64,000 nt of DNA, taken from contig NZ_CP098605.1 of NCBI RefSeq assembly GCF_024499015.1, forward strand, positions 29,727-93,726, read 5' to 3'. Every line of letters begins with the position of its first letter. Position 1 is the stretch's first letter. A model generated the notes under the pieces. That model made no database searches. It was not told the origin of the DNA and saw only the letters and a program-made list of their open reading frames with translations. Source of the DNA: Xanthomonas hortorum pv. pelargonii. Its GTDB lineage: Bacteria; Pseudomonadota; Gammaproteobacteria; Xanthomonadales; Xanthomonadaceae. Of this stretch, positions 1-10,193 are shown piece by piece. The translations under genes were made by a program, and so were the position numbers.

Positions 1-760
1 GCATGCACCGCGATGATTGCCATAACGAACGCAGAGCCGGCCAACAGCCATGTATCCATTGGCGCTGGTCCTGGGCTTAGGGTGAACGTGTTAAGCACCC
101 CCCGTAGACGGCAATGATGAAGCTCAGGACCATCAGTTTGACGCCCTGTGCAATCACTGCACCGATGGCTTTTTCCGCAAGAAACGCGGTGTGGTTGCTC
201 ACTCCCCACGGCACCAGGATTAGGCCTAATACCGCCACCAGCGCGAACTCAATTTGTGTGAGCAAACAGGTGATCGCCAAGATGAAGAACGCGACCAGCA
301 CACACAGCTCCGCAATCGTGTATTGGATCACCACCGCCAATACGGCAATTTTCTGATACCACGGCCCTTTTTGGATGTGCGCCATTTCGTCCTCGATTGG
401 CTTGATGACAGCCATTGCCTGCTCGAGGATGCGGCTAGGATCTTTGACCAATGGCGCGCCTGAGCCACCGCCAGCGAGGGAGCCGATTTGTGCGAGGCCG
501 CTAGCGACGCCTTCCGTCAATGTCGGCCACGACGCCACCAAGAAGGCAAAGAAGCCGATCCGCAATAGCTTGCGAAGGAATGGCGCGGTGAAGTCCTCAC
601 CGCGCAATGCCCAGAAAAGCGACGCCAACGCAACCTCTATGGCGGCTAAGGTACCCAGGATTGCCGACGCGCGCGGCGTAATAATGCCGAAACCGTTTGA
701 AAACACAGCTACGAAATTGTTGAGTAGCGCGGTCAGGAATCCGGTGGTGGTCGGGTCCAT
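1..760 (-). CDS. trbL: TrbL, inner-membrane mating-channel protein (partial, apparent frameshift)
   Basis: VirB6/TrbL-type polytopic protein of the P-type conjugation channel. The visible N-terminal 220 residues contain several hydrophobic segments and the Gly-rich linker typical of TrbL. The ATG at 760 has a strong AAGGAGG site 6 nt upstream. The reading frame stops early at 77 because the run of six C at 98-103 seems one base short: adding one base lets the frame run past the stop and off the left edge of the window, with a plausible further hydrophobic segment. It is the last trb gene visible and follows two small envelope proteins. Family lengths are usually over 400 residues, so roughly half lies outside the window. 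Confidence 0.85.
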
Positions 761-818
761 TACTGCCTCCTTTTAAGGCTAGAAGCTCGTCTTTGCAGCA
801 GGCACAGTGGACTCCTGC

Positions 819-1178
819 TCACTTGAGGAAATCGACCTTGGCGGGAGGCACAGTGGACTTCTCGTAGGCACGACTGCGCGGCATCCCGACGCAATTTCCA
901 TACGCGCTGCAAGTCCCCAACTTGCTCCTTGCATCGCCGCCCGCACCCTTGCCGTATGCGGCATCGATCTGGTCTGAACATGCCTGATCAAAAGTCTCGA
1001 GTCTCTTGCACTTGTCCGGCAAACCTAATTTCTCGACGATCGGAATTGGTTGATCGCCGGGAATCGTGGCTGTAGCGAAGACACTGCCAGGAACTTGAGC
1101 GGTACGATCGCCGCCGCCGCCGGCGAGGGCCGCAGTAGCAAGCACGAGGGAGGCACGAACGCGACCGTTCACCACCAC
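819..1178 (-). CDS. Small exported protein between trbJ and trbL (second copy)
   Basis: About 119 residues, starting at one of three tandem GTG codons (1178-1170) that overlap the stop of the preceding gene. The N-terminus is hydrophobic (RVRASLVLATAALAGGGG), like a lipoprotein signal whose lipobox Cys is replaced by Gly. The body shares the pattern C...LxxF(D/E)xxC...IDxxYGKxAG with the neighbouring gene at 1169-1549, so the two look like a tandem duplication. The position corresponds to TrbK, the entry-exclusion lipoprotein of P-type systems. That role is inferred from position only. Confidence 0.6.
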   Translation of the reverse strand: MVVNGRVRASLVLATAALAGGGGDRTAQVPGSVFATATIPGDQPIPIVEKLGLPDKCKRLETFDQACSDQIDAAYGKGAGGDARSKLGTCSAYGNCVGMPRSRAYEKSTVPPAKVDFLK

Positions 1179-1549
1179 TCCCCAATTGGCTTGGCCGGCT
1201 TCACAGTCGATGGCGCGAAAGCGTCGGAACGCTTTTGTTTGCCGGCGGGCTGGCCTGGTGCAGGAGGGCATGCACGTTGAGCCGCGTCCCCATAAGCATT
1301 CGCCAGGACCAGCCGAGTCTTTAAATTGCTGCCTGCGCTCTTCCCGTAGGTGCGGTCGATCAACGCCCTGCATTCCTCATCAAACAGTAAATCGCATCCG
1401 CATTTGGCAGGTACGGTCTTGGGGAGTACTTCTGGAGCTTCACAGGTCAAAGTCTGTTCACAGGACTTTCCCGCAGGTTGCGCTGTGCAGCCTGCGAGGC
1501 TGACAGCAGCAAGCACGAGGGCGGCTAGGACGCGGGCGCTCACCACCAC
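1169..1549 (-). CDS. TrbK-position lipoprotein
   Basis: 126 residues starting at GTG 1549. The signal peptide ends in a clear lipobox (VSLAGC, Cys at residue 21), so an envelope lipoprotein is expected. Four further cysteines and a YGKSAG motif are shared with the downstream paralogue at 819-1178. The gene overlaps the end of trbJ, and its own last residues (KPIGEWW) match the last residues of reconstructed trbJ, another trace of local duplication. In P-type conjugation operons the gene between trbJ and trbL is trbK (entry exclusion). Sequence similarity to TrbK itself cannot be confirmed here. Confidence 0.65.
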   Translation of the reverse strand: MVVSARVLAALVLAAVSLAGCTAQPAGKSCEQTLTCEAPEVLPKTVPAKCGCDLLFDEECRALIDRTYGKSAGSNLKTRLVLANAYGDAAQRACPPAPGQPAGKQKRSDAFAPSTVKPAKPIGEWW

Positions 1550-2322
1550 TCTCCAATTGGCTTTGCAGCTGGTTGGGTAGATTTCTGGAAGGCTTTTCGT
1601 TGCGATGGGCGTTATCGATGTTCCGCTGCGTTACGCGATCGCCCGCCATCTGCCGAGCCTGTTCCTCAAGGACGGCCTGGTTCATGGCAGCGGTCTGTGC
1701 GTTGAGCTTCATCATTTCCTGGCCGACCAGCATGTTGATCTGGTTACCGGCCTGCGTGGCAGCGAGGGCACCTGTCGCTGACTGCGAGGCCTGGCCCATC
1801 GTCTCGAACTGCTGGTTGGTGCTGTCCAGGGTGTCCAGGACGGCAGCGCCGCTGTACAGGGCGTCCTCCACGTTCTCGCGGCCCTGCGATTGCCACTGAT
1901 CGACCATCGCGGAAAGCTGCTGAAAGGTCGCGTCATTGGTCACTTGGGGATAGCGCTGGGCGAACATGTCGCGCGTGTTCTGCAACTTCGCCATGCTCCC
2001 GCGCAGCTGATTGATGCTCTGCTTGTAGGAGTTGTAAACCTGCTGGTACTCGCCAAACACGTTGCGCGGCAGCGAGGCGAGATTGCGCCCTCGTTGGCAA
2101 CCTGTTGGATCTGCAAGTTCCATTGATCTATCTGGGTCTTGTATTGCTGCACCTGCTTGGCGTAAGCCGAGATCTCCTGACTCTGCTGCAACAGCTGGGT
2201 CACTAGGTTGCTGCAATTGGCACACACAATCGCTTGCGCCGGGGGGCATAGACGGCGGAGCCGCCGGCAACAGCGATGCCGATGGCGACGGTGAGGGCTG
2301 CGGTGACGCGACGAATTTTCAT
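1540..2322 (-). CDS. trbJ: TrbJ, VirB5-like pilus-associated protein (three apparent frameshifts)
   Basis: The start at 2322 (MKIRRVTAALTVA...) is preceded by GGAG and encodes a signal peptide. The mature protein begins around CANCSNLVTQLLQQ and is long, helical and Gln-rich (FGEYQQVYNSYKQSIN, MAKLQNTRDMFAQRYPQV), which is typical of TrbJ/VirB5 minor pilins. The frame changes three times: at the six-G run 2240-2245, near 2088 and near 1585. Each change is repaired by adding one base, giving a 261-residue product ending KPIGEWW at 1540. It lies directly downstream of trbE in the usual trb order. Confidence 0.8.
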
Positions 2323-2341
2323 AGCGTTCTCCATGCTGGGT

Positions 2342-4911
2342 TTAGGCTTGGATGGTGGTGTTGCTGGATGGTGCGGGACTGCTATCAACCGAGCGCACGA
2401 AGTCGAGCGCCCATTGCAGGGGCGAAGCCGTGCGCTGGCTCGCGGGTTTGCTCACTTGCGCCTGTTCGTGCTTGTTGACCAGGTGCGCTAAATACGCTTC
2501 GTTGAATTCTCTGGTGGTGCTGGTGGCGTTGCGGATGGCAATGGCTTCGCGCTGCGCCTCTTTTCCAGTAGCGCCGCAAACGGCCAGTGCCAACGGACCC
2601 AAGCCGAGCGAGAACAGCCGATTGCCCTGCGGGCTGGTCAGGTAGTAGTCGCGCTTGGGCGTGCTGCTGGCGAGGATGTCTAACTGCTTGTCGTTCAAAC
2701 CGAACATCCGGTAGAACTTGGCCACCTCGTCGTTTCGGGCGCTGCTGTTGGGCAGGAAGATCTTGGTCATGCATGCCTCGATCAGCGTCGGCATGATCTT
2801 GGATTGCGCCACGTCGGCCAGACTCTGCGTGGCAAACCACACCGCAACGTTGGCCTTGCGCAGCACCTTGAGCCATTCGCGGATCTTTGCCGAAAACGCT
2901 GGGTGATCGAGGAACAGCCATGCTTCATCGAGCACCAGGAGGCTCGGCCGCTTCGCGTCGAAGCGCTGCTCCAAGCGGTGAAACAGGTAGGTCAACACCG
3001 GCATGACCACCTGGGGGTGTTCATCAATTCTTCCATTTCAAACGCGAGCCAGCTGCCCAGCGACACGTCGTCGTGCGTTGCATCCAGCAGATAGCCGTGC
3101 GCCCCGTCCACCGTGAACGGGTGCAAGGCCTCCTTGATGTCTGGATCTTGCACTAGCACGGTAAAGCCTGAAATGGTGCGTTGCTCGACCGGGCTGTCGT
3201 CTGCGCCCAGCTCGTTGAGCGCATCCCAGATGGCGCGCTTACGCTGCGGCGTCATGTCGACGCCTTCGCCCACGATGATGTCAATCAGCCATTCTTGCGC
3301 CCATGCCCGCTCCTGGTCGTTGTCCACGTGGGCCAGCGGCTGAAACGCCGGGCTGCTGTCACCGCCTAGGTCGTAGAAGCGGCCACCCACGTGGTCGGTG
3401 GTAATACGGGAGCTGCCGCCCTTGTCGAAGATGTAGACCTGCGCGGCTTCATAGCGACGGAACTGTGTCTCGGCCAAGTTGAGTAGCACCGACTTGCCGG
3501 CACCGGTCGGGCCGATGACCATCGCGTGCCCTACGTCGCCCACATACGTACTGAAGCGGAACGGCGTCGTCTCCCCGGTGACCACGAACATGTGCGGCGG
3601 GGCGTGGTCCAGATTCTGGTTGCCGGGGAATAGATCGTTCTGGCAATAGCGCGGCCCGGCCCACACGCTGGAACTCGGCATGGCATGGGCGAGGTTGAGG
3701 GTGGAGACCATCGGCCGGCGGATATTGTGCTGGGCGTTGCCTGGCACCGCGCCCAAAAACGCGTCAATGGCATTGCCATCGCGGGCTTCGTCAATGGTCA
3801 CAAAGCCTAGACCATTGATTTCGCGCTCGACCGCGCGCAGCTTGGCTTCCAACCTTCGCGGATCTGTATCAAGCACGATCAGCGATTGGGTGAAGTAACC
3901 ATAGCCCACCGCCTCTGCTGCGATTTCCTGCATTGCCGCGTTGGCGTCTGCCGCGTTAGCGAGTGCTTCCGGGTTTTCCAGCGCTGACTCCGACTTGCTC
4001 AGTAGCTCCTTCAAGATGACCATGAAGGACTTGCGGCCGCTGAACCACTCGCGCTGGATCTTCTTCATTTCCTTATCGGCCGTGGCCTTGTCCAAGGCCA
4101 CCCAGCGCGTCACCCACCGGTAGGCCATGCCCATCCGGTTCAAGCGATCCAGAATGCCGGGGATGGTCTGCGTCGGGAACTGACGCACGGTGATGATGCC
4201 CAAGTGGTGTTTGCCCAGCTTCGGTTCTTTGCCACCGATCAGCGGGGTGTCGGGCAGCACGCGGCAAAGCTCTTGGGATACGTCACCAGGTACAACCGGG
4301 TGACGTTTGGTGCTGATTGTGTCGTGCAGGTAGGTCAGCAGCTCGGCGTCATCGAGCGCATGCACCTCGGGCAGGATGGCCGAGAAGGCTTCCAGGAGCC
4401 GAACGCGCTCCACCACGAACTTGTCGAGCCAATCGTTGATTGTCTGCCGGTCGCGGTTGGCCGCACTCTTGCGCTGCCCGTCCGGGTCCGTGAAGAACCA
4501 AGCGCGGGCTGTACTCTCCCGCGCCTTGGGCGGCAACCATCCGAGTGTGAAGTAATACGTGGTCTCAAAGTGAACGCCGGTCTCGGCGATCGTGCGGCGC
4601 TCTTCATCGATCAGATACGACATCGGATCGGGGAAGTGTTCGCCGCTGGGATAGTTGGTGCTGGGTGCACGCGGTGCGTCGATCTGGAAATACCAGCCGT
4701 CGCCAAGGCGGCGGAACAGGTTGTTCATCTGGGCCGACACTGCAATCAGTTCGTGCTTGGTCGCGGAGTCCAGGTCTGGCCCGCGATAGCGCAGCGTCGT
4801 GATCAACGACGCGTTGCGGTTCAGCACGACGCCGGGGGCGACCAGATACGCCCACGGCAGAACATCGCCAATGTCGGTGGGTTCGTTGCTGTATTTCGGA
4901 AGTCGCTGCAT
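2342..4911 (-). CDS. trbE: TrbE, VirB4-type transfer ATPase (one apparent frameshift)
   Basis: Reconstructed length is 856 residues, normal for TrbE/VirB4. The Walker A motif is GPTGAGKSVLL near residue 465 and the Walker B is LLVLDEAWLFLDH in the C-terminal part. The C-terminal motifs around FLPNSSARNDE and TPKRDYYL are typical of VirB4 proteins. The frame breaks near 3012-3016, where a five-base run appears one base short; adding one base joins ...EELMNTP to QVVMPVLTYLF. This ATPase powers pilus assembly and substrate transfer at the inner membrane. It follows trbD and precedes trbJ. Confidence 0.9.
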
Positions 4912-4978
4912 GGGTTGGCCTTCACTGGATGCCGCCGGTCAGTGATCCGCAAGGGCCGGACCACTGACCGGTAGCCCG

Positions 4979-5245
4979 CTATGCGCGGTAGTGGGTTTTC
5001 AAGCGGAGCGCGCGTTTCAACGCCTCCGGCCATTGCGTGTCGTACTTGGTCAGTAGAACCAAGCCGATGTGGATGACGATGTAGAACGGCAAGCTCCACC
5101 ACGATTGCAGGCCAAGCACGAGGGCTGCAGCCGTCGTGAACGCGACAACGGCCATGTCGCGCGGAATACCTACAAGAAGCCTGGGTGTGGACAGTGCGCG
5201 GTGTACCGGCACCTCATAGCCATCTGGGTTGGTTTGTTCGTCCAC
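4979..5245 (-). CDS. trbD: TrbD, VirB3-like membrane protein
   Basis: 88 residues with two adjacent hydrophobic helices (about residues 32-65) after a short cytoplasmic N-terminus containing the typical VPVHRALSTPRLLVGIPR segment. Length and layout match TrbD/VirB3, which partners the VirB4-type ATPase. It begins 3 bases after the trbC stop and is followed by trbE after 67 bases, so it belongs to the trb operon. The frame is intact. Confidence 0.88.
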   Translation of the reverse strand: MDEQTNPDGYEVPVHRALSTPRLLVGIPRDMAVVAFTTAAALVLGLQSWWSLPFYIVIHIGLVLLTKYDTQWPEALKRALRLKTHYRA

Positions 5246-5247
5246 GA

Positions 5248-5568
5248 TCAGAACACCGCGCCGCCGCCGAAGCCCAGGAAGTTCAGGAAGAACGTGGAGG
5301 CTGTGAAGGCGATCGACAGGCCGACACAGACCATCATCAGTTTGCGCATGCCTGAGCCACCTTCGGAAAAGGCGATGCCCAAGCCACAGCTGATAATGGC
5401 GATGACGCCGATGGCCTTTGCGACAGGGCCGCTAATACTATTCAGGATCTGGGCTAGCCAGCCTTCCCACGGCATGCCGGTGCCGCTTGCGTAGGCGGCG
5501 GCCGGCAACAAGAAAAACGCCAGCGTGAGCAGCTGGAGAGTGCGAGTGTTGCGGAGCTTCATCGTCAT
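5248..5568 (-). CDS. trbC: TrbC, VirB2-type major pilin
   Basis: About 106 residues from the ATG at 5568. A longer start at 5613 exists, but AGGAC lies just before the later ATGs and the signal peptide fits better from there. The signal peptide (LLTLAFFLLPAAAYA) is followed by two hydrophobic segments around SISGPVAKAIGVIAIISCG and LMMVCVGLSIAFTASTFF, the usual VirB2/TrbC prepilin layout. It lies between the trbB 3' fragment and trbD. It should be processed and cyclised or assembled into the conjugative pilus. Confidence 0.85.
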   Translation of the reverse strand: MTMKLRNTRTLQLLTLAFFLLPAAAYASGTGMPWEGWLAQILNSISGPVAKAIGVIAIISCGLGIAFSEGGSGMRKLMMVCVGLSIAFTASTFFLNFLGFGGGAVF

Positions 5569-5637
5569 GTCCTGCGTTGGGGGAAAGTTCTTTTTTACGT
5601 AGTGTGTATACATCTAGCACACCAAGCAGCGGCCCGG

Positions 5638-5808
5638 TCATTCGGCTGACAGAAGCTTGTAGACGTACCCTTCTGGCGTCTGCTCGACGCCCTTGACGCG
5701 CAGCACTTCACGCACGCGCCGCACCGCCTTGCGGCCCTCATCGTCGTCTACCGTCTCGAAACCGATGCTCACGATGATCTGCACCGTGCGGGCGATCTTG
5801 CGCGGAAC
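5638..5808 (-). pseudogene. trbB: trbB 3' fragment (cut off by the 48-kb insertion)
   Basis: The minus strand encodes the last ~56 residues of a VirB11-type ATPase: PRKIARTVQIIVSIGFETV, then GRKAVRRVREVLRVKG and the final YKLLSAE before the stop at 5638. It has no start of its own and abuts the terminal inverted repeat at 5809. The missing N-terminal part is at 54044-54882. Joining the two pieces with a single copy of the GGAAC duplication gives an uninterrupted 334-codon gene. The gene is therefore disrupted by insertion, not by sequencing error. Confidence 0.92.
5804..5808. repeat. Target-site duplication GGAAC, left copy
   Basis: Five bases immediately outside the left terminal repeat. 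The same five bases occur immediately outside the right terminal repeat at 54044-54048. A 5-bp duplication is the hallmark of Tn3-family transposition. Confidence 0.92.
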
Positions 5809-5857
5809 GAGGGTCGGCAGGGAATCGTTACGTACAGGGCCAAAAACCGCCTAAGCG
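5809..5857 (+). repeat. Left terminal inverted repeat (IRL)
   Basis: Starts GAGGGTCGGCAGGGAATCGT and ends near CTAAGCG, with the TAAG that closes many Tn3-family ends. It pairs with 53995-54043 (44/49 identical) and less well with 24927-24975 (about 38/49). The tnpA stop codon is 83 bases inside. Confidence 0.92.
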
Positions 5858-5940
5858 ATTGAAACAAAATCATAATTTCCTTGTCCCGATAGCGGATCTC
5901 CCCGTCTATGGGGCCTGTTCAAGGACTTTCGCTGTATAGC

Positions 5941-8898
5941 TCAGCGGCGCCACTTCCTATCAAGGTCGAGATGGTAGTCGCCGAAGCGATTGATGTGGCT
6001 GGTCCGATACGGCGACAGGCCGGCCAGGATCTCGGGCGTCAGTTCAATCCCCTCCTTCCGCATCTCAGCCAAGGTGCGGCTCATGCCCTCCACGTTGTGG
6101 AGGATGATCATGTTGGCGACCAGCTGGCTGTACTTGATGATCTTGCGCTGCTCGTGTTGGACGTTCTCAGCAATGATCCCCTGGCTGCCAAAGAAGACCC
6201 ACTTCACGAAGCCGTTGTACTCCTCGCTCTTGTTGGTCGCAGCATGGATCGTTTTGCGGATCTCGTTGTCATCAATGTAGCGCAGCAAGAACAGCGTTCT
6301 GACGGCCTTGCCAAGTTCCCGGAAGGCGAAGTACAGCTTGTTCTTCCGACTATAGGTGCCCAGCCGGCGCAGGATCGAGGACGCGGTGATTTTCCCCAAT
6401 CGGATCGAGATCACCACCCGCAGCATGTCGTGGAGATGGGTCGCGATCAGTTGCCAGTCGATGCTGTCTCCGAACAGTGCCTGGATGTTCTTATAGGTCC
6501 TGCCAGGTTCGGGCCGGAAGAATGTCAGATCCTTGATGTTTCGTATCCTGGGCATCAGCTGGATGCCCAGCATGTGGGCCAAACCGAAGACCGGGTAGCT
6601 CTGCGCCTGCGTGTCGCCATGGACGATCTCAGGCTGTATGTCGGAAGTGTTCGCCAGCAGGCCATCGAGGATGTAGATGCCCTCGTGAACGCCACAGGGA
6701 ATGAAGTGGCTGAACAGCGCCACGTATTTGTCGGACACGTGGTAGTAGCCAATGCCGCCGTAGCCGCCGTAGCGGATGTGGTACTCCGACAATAGGTTGT
6801 CCTCGTAGACGCTCCATTTGGTGCCATCTGCTGAGGCGCTCTTCCCGCTGCCCCAATAGCCCGGCAGGTCGAATTTGTTGTAGGTATTGATGACCTCCAC
6901 GATGGCCTTCTCAAGCACATCCTCGGTCACATATTTGAGGTTCAGCCAAGCAACCTGGCGCCGGCTGAAGCCCTTGATCGACCGCGCCGTCTGCGTCGGC
7001 CCTAGGTTGCAGCCATAGCAAAATAGCGTGGTGATCACACGTCGCGGCAGATCTTCGACTTGGCTCTCGGTACCGGCGATCGGGCGGAAAAAACGGTGCA
7101 GATCCAGCCATTGGCTGGCATCGATTAGGACATCGACGATGCTGGATTCTGGAAGCCGTTCGGCGATGAGGCGATCAACGGTGGTAATCGCGCTGGAGAC
7201 TTCGGCGCGTTGCCCCTTCCGCAGCACCAGGCGCCCCTCCAGGATGTCCGCATGCACGTTCTCCGGGAAACGCCCATCGACCTCATCGGCCAGGGTGGTC
7301 AATTGTGCGCGCAACCCAGCCACGAACGACGCGGCGTCGGTGGGTAGACCTGACACCTGGCCATAGGCTTCCAGTTCCTGCGCCAAGGTGGCTTCATCGA
7401 CCAGCTGCTCGCGGTAGTCATCAAACCGTTCGCTGCTGGGAATGAAGAGATCTCCGGACTTCAGTTCGTCTTTGACCTGCACCAGCACGGCCAGCTCGAA
7501 GTATTTACGGTGCATCCAGCCGGCGCCTGCTGCGCTGGCCCGCTTGCCGAACACGTGCTGACGCCAGAGCTTGGACATCCAGTCAAAGTCCTTTTCCGGG
7601 TCCAGGCCGAGGGATGCGACCTCGATCAGCTCACGGCGTTGGTTGCGCAGCGACAGCACCGCTGTGATCAACGGCTCCATGCCGGCGTCGTGGCTGGTCG
7701 CCCGTAGATTCATCAGCTCCAGCCCATTGAACAGCAGCGGCCTGACCGCGCCATAGGGCTGCAGCATGAAAGGCAGGTAATTCTTCCCGGCGTAGGCCAT
7801 ATGTTCTTCGCATTCGGCCAGCAAGGTCGACACTTCCGCTTCCAGGCTGTTGTCGATGGCATCCACGCGCTGCCTATCGCTGCCGTCGAGCTGATAGGCC
7901 TGCAGGATCTCCTTGAGCTGGCCGATGAGGAAGTCGGCCCGCTTGGCATGTTCGAGCTGGTAAGCCAGCAGCTTCTGCTGGGCCGTGTTCTCCAGCCCGC
8001 GCACCTGCTTGATGAACAACTCGGCTGCATCATCCAGCGTCTTGGCGTGCTGGGCGCGAATGAAGATGGTGGCCAGCGCATAGCGCTTGTCCTCAGCCAA
8101 TTCGGCCAGTTCGCTGGCGTCATAGGCCCGAGCCATTGCACGGAATTGCTTGAGCTTGGGCACCGGCACATCGATGGGAGGCAGTTGGTCAGCCAACTGC
8201 TGCAGCATGCGGATGTGCTGCAGATAAAAACGAACTTCCTTGTTGGTCGGCCGGCCAGGCTCGCGCTTGAGCGATTGCCAGCCAGTAAATCTGGAGCCTT
8301 CCGGTGCGCGCAGCAATTCGTCAATGAGCGTGCGTGTGGCAGGCGTCAGTGCGTGGCTGATGCTGCGGTAGTACCCCAAATTGACCCGCTCGCGTGCGCC
8401 AATGGCGGCCAGCTCCAAGGTGCGGAAGCCTGGCAGTTCGTAGCGGTGGTGCACCAGCTCTTCGAGCAGGACGTTCACGATGTCCGGGATAGTGTGCTTG
8501 GTCTGGGCTGCTCCGGTGGCCACTGTGTCCAGCCAAGACAACCCAGCTTTGTCCAAGGGACGCACCCCAATGAACTGCCGCAGCTGCGGCATATGCCGGC
8601 GCTGGCTGCCGGAGGCGTCATAGCGTTCGAGCTGGTCGGTGTCCAATACGCGCCCGAGTCGGGCGGCCTTGGCGATGTGCTTCCGGATCCGCTCGGGCAC
8701 TTCGGCCAACACTGTGAAGTAACCCAAGCGCTGGAAGAGCTTGAGATGGATCAGTACCGCCAGTTGCGGACCCGGCTGGGTGGTCAGCTGCTTGGCGAAT
8801 GCAATCTCAGCGGCGGTGGGGGTGTAGATCTCCTCCAGTTCCTTGGCGGTGGGATCAGGCTTCAGTCGCGGGTAGGCGGTCTCGTGAAGGGTAGCCAT
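5941..8898 (-). CDS. tnpA: Tn3-family transposase TnpA
   Basis: 985 residues, full length for a Tn3-family DDE transposase, with no frameshift. An N-terminal end-binding region is followed by the catalytic domain. The first Asp lies in DGTKWSVYEDN, followed by the conserved YGGYGGIGYYHVSD. The second Asp lies in VHGDTQAQSYPVFGLAHMLG, and the Glu region lies in WVFFGSQGIIAEN. The gene reads toward the nearby left end. It sits 23 bases downstream of a tyrosine recombinase gene in the same orientation, which points to the branch of the family that resolves cointegrates with a tyrosine rather than a serine recombinase. Confidence 0.95.
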   Translation of the reverse strand: MATLHETAYPRLKPDPTAKELEEIYTPTAAEIAFAKQLTTQPGPQLAVLIHLKLFQRLGYFTVLAEVPERIRKHIAKAARLGRVLDTDQLERYDASGSQRRHMPQLRQFIGVRPLDKAGLSWLDTVATGAAQTKHTIPDIVNVLLEELVHHRYELPGFRTLELAAIGARERVNLGYYRSISHALTPATRTLIDELLRAPEGSRFTGWQSLKREPGRPTNKEVRFYLQHIRMLQQLADQLPPIDVPVPKLKQFRAMARAYDASELAELAEDKRYALATIFIRAQHAKTLDDAAELFIKQVRGLENTAQQKLLAYQLEHAKRADFLIGQLKEILQAYQLDGSDRQRVDAIDNSLEAEVSTLLAECEEHMAYAGKNYLPFMLQPYGAVRPLLFNGLELMNLRATSHDAGMEPLITAVLSLRNQRRELIEVASLGLDPEKDFDWMSKLWRQHVFGKRASAAGAGWMHRKYFELAVLVQVKDELKSGDLFIPSSERFDDYREQLVDEATLAQELEAYGQVSGLPTDAASFVAGLRAQLTTLADEVDGRFPENVHADILEGRLVLRKGQRAEVSSAITTVDRLIAERLPESSIVDVLIDASQWLDLHRFFRPIAGTESQVEDLPRRVITTLFCYGCNLGPTQTARSIKGFSRRQVAWLNLKYVTEDVLEKAIVEVINTYNKFDLPGYWGSGKSASADGTKWSVYEDNLLSEYHIRYGGYGGIGYYHVSDKYVALFSHFIPCGVHEGIYILDGLLANTSDIQPEIVHGDTQAQSYPVFGLAHMLGIQLMPRIRNIKDLTFFRPEPGRTYKNIQALFGDSIDWQLIATHLHDMLRVVISIRLGKITASSILRRLGTYSRKNKLYFAFRELGKAVRTLFLLRYIDDNEIRKTIHAATNKSEEYNGFVKWVFFGSQGIIAENVQHEQRKIIKYSQLVANMIILHNVEGMSRTLAEMRKEGIELTPEILAGLSPYRTSHINRFGDYHLDLDRKWRR

Positions 8899-8921
8899 TG
8901 GATCCGGAGGTTATGAGGGGA

Positions 8922-10193
8922 TCAATCCCAGTGCCGGCCGTCGTCTGTATTGAGAGACGCTTCCAGGAAACACTGGTGCGTATCGGCCATGCGGTGCATG
9001 TCATCGAGCAACGTGGCCAGGATTTCATCCAGATCCTGATCGGGATCGGTGGGAACAGTTAACCGGTACTCGCTGCTGGCGGTGTTCAGACGCACTGCCT
9101 GGAACGGAGCCAAGCAGATCTCTTCAATCCGGCCCCGGGCCTTGGCCGCGCCGCGGCCCGCGCGGGCAAACGGGGTCAGCACCATGCGCAGACGGAGCTG
9201 CAGCGCAGATTTGCCCTCGGGTGCCGGCAGTGCCATCGCCGGTACCGGCGCGGTTGGGCTGGGTAGGCTCGCTTCAATGCGGTCCCGGGCAAACGGGTCA
9301 CGCCCATCCAGGTAGCGCATGGCCGACTGCACATCGCGCCAGCCCACGTACTCCATCAACGCCTTCATGTCCCAGCCTTGGTCGTTGGCCCAACTGGCAA
9401 AGCCGCGGCGCAACGAATGGCTGCTGTGGAGCCCCGCATCGGCAAAGCCGGCACTGGTCAGCAACTCGCGTAGCAGGCGCACCAAGCTATTGGGATGGAG
9501 GCCTTCGGCGCTCACCTGGCCCCATTGGTTGACCGCCCGAAATACCGGTCCTTCCTGCAGGTCGGCCGCCTGCAGCCACACCTGGGTCGCCTCCACCGGG
9601 CACAGCCGCGACAACGCCGGCACCTTGTAGGTAACGCCGGCCGCTCTGCGATCGCTCTTGCTGCGCGGCAGGAAACAGGTCATCCCCTGTCCCGGCACCA
9701 GCGTGAGATGGGCCACGTCCAGACGCAGCAGTTCATCGCCGCGAAAGCCACGCCAGAATCCGAGCAGCACCAGCGCTCGGTCCCGTTGGTGGCGCAGCGC
9801 TGCCGCTCCGTCGCCCCGCGCGCGTGCCGCCGCGATCGCAGCGGCCAGCCAGTCGTCGAGCTCGACCAGCCGCCGAATCTGGAGCGGCGCGGCTTGCTTG
9901 ACCTGCCCGGGGTGCAGGGTCTGGATGCCTTTGAGCACCTTGCGCACCAGCGGCGACCGGGTGGGATCGACAAATCCGTGGTCGCGGTGCCAAGAGGCGA
10001 TGGCCGCCAGGCGTTGGCGAAGGGTGCTGGTGGCCAGGGTCTGCGCATACGCGGCCAGGTATCGGGCCACGCTGTCAGGTGTCGCTGGGAGGTGGCCTTG
10101 CCACTCGACTTCAAAGTGCCGTAGCGCCGACGCATAGCTGCGCACCGTGTTCTGGCGCGTGGCCGCATCGAGGTAGCGGTCCAGTTCGGTCAC
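8922..10193 (-). CDS. Tyrosine site-specific recombinase (TnpI/TnpS-like)
   Basis: About 423 residues from the GTG at 10193, which overlaps the merR stop (GTGA). An N-terminal SAM-like DNA-binding domain (LDAATRQNTVRSYASALRHF) precedes the catalytic domain. Arg box I is in GFWRGFRGDELLRL, box II is SHSLRRGFASW, and the Trp and nucleophilic Tyr lie in YVGWRDVQSAMRYLD. The likely role is resolving transposition cointegrates at a res site. Placement between merR and tnpA makes it part of one transcription unit with both. Whether it is closer to TnpI or TnpS needs a phylogeny. Confidence 0.88.
   Translation of the reverse strand: MTELDRYLDAATRQNTVRSYASALRHFEVEWQGHLPATPDSVARYLAAYAQTLATSTLRQRLAAIASWHRDHGFVDPTRSPLVRKVLKGIQTLHPGQVKQAAPLQIRRLVELDDWLAAAIAAARARGDGAAALRHQRDRALVLLGFWRGFRGDELLRLDVAHLTLVPGQGMTCFLPRSKSDRRAAGVTYKVPALSRLCPVEATQVWLQAADLQEGPVFRAVNQWGQVSAEGLHPNSLVRLLRELLTSAGFADAGLHSSHSLRRGFASWANDQGWDMKALMEYVGWRDVQSAMRYLDGRDPFARDRIEASLPSPTAPVPAMALPAPEGKSALQLRLRMVLTPFARAGRGAAKARGRIEEICLAPFQAVRLNTASSEYRLTVPTDPDQDLDEILATLLDDMHRMADTHQCFLEASLNTDDGRHWD

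Noticed and set aside
5908..6795. A 295-codon plus-strand frame opposite tnpA, and a 371-codon frame at 7801-8916
   Set aside because: They lie antisense to intact tnpA and mirror its codon structure; no independent coding signal.
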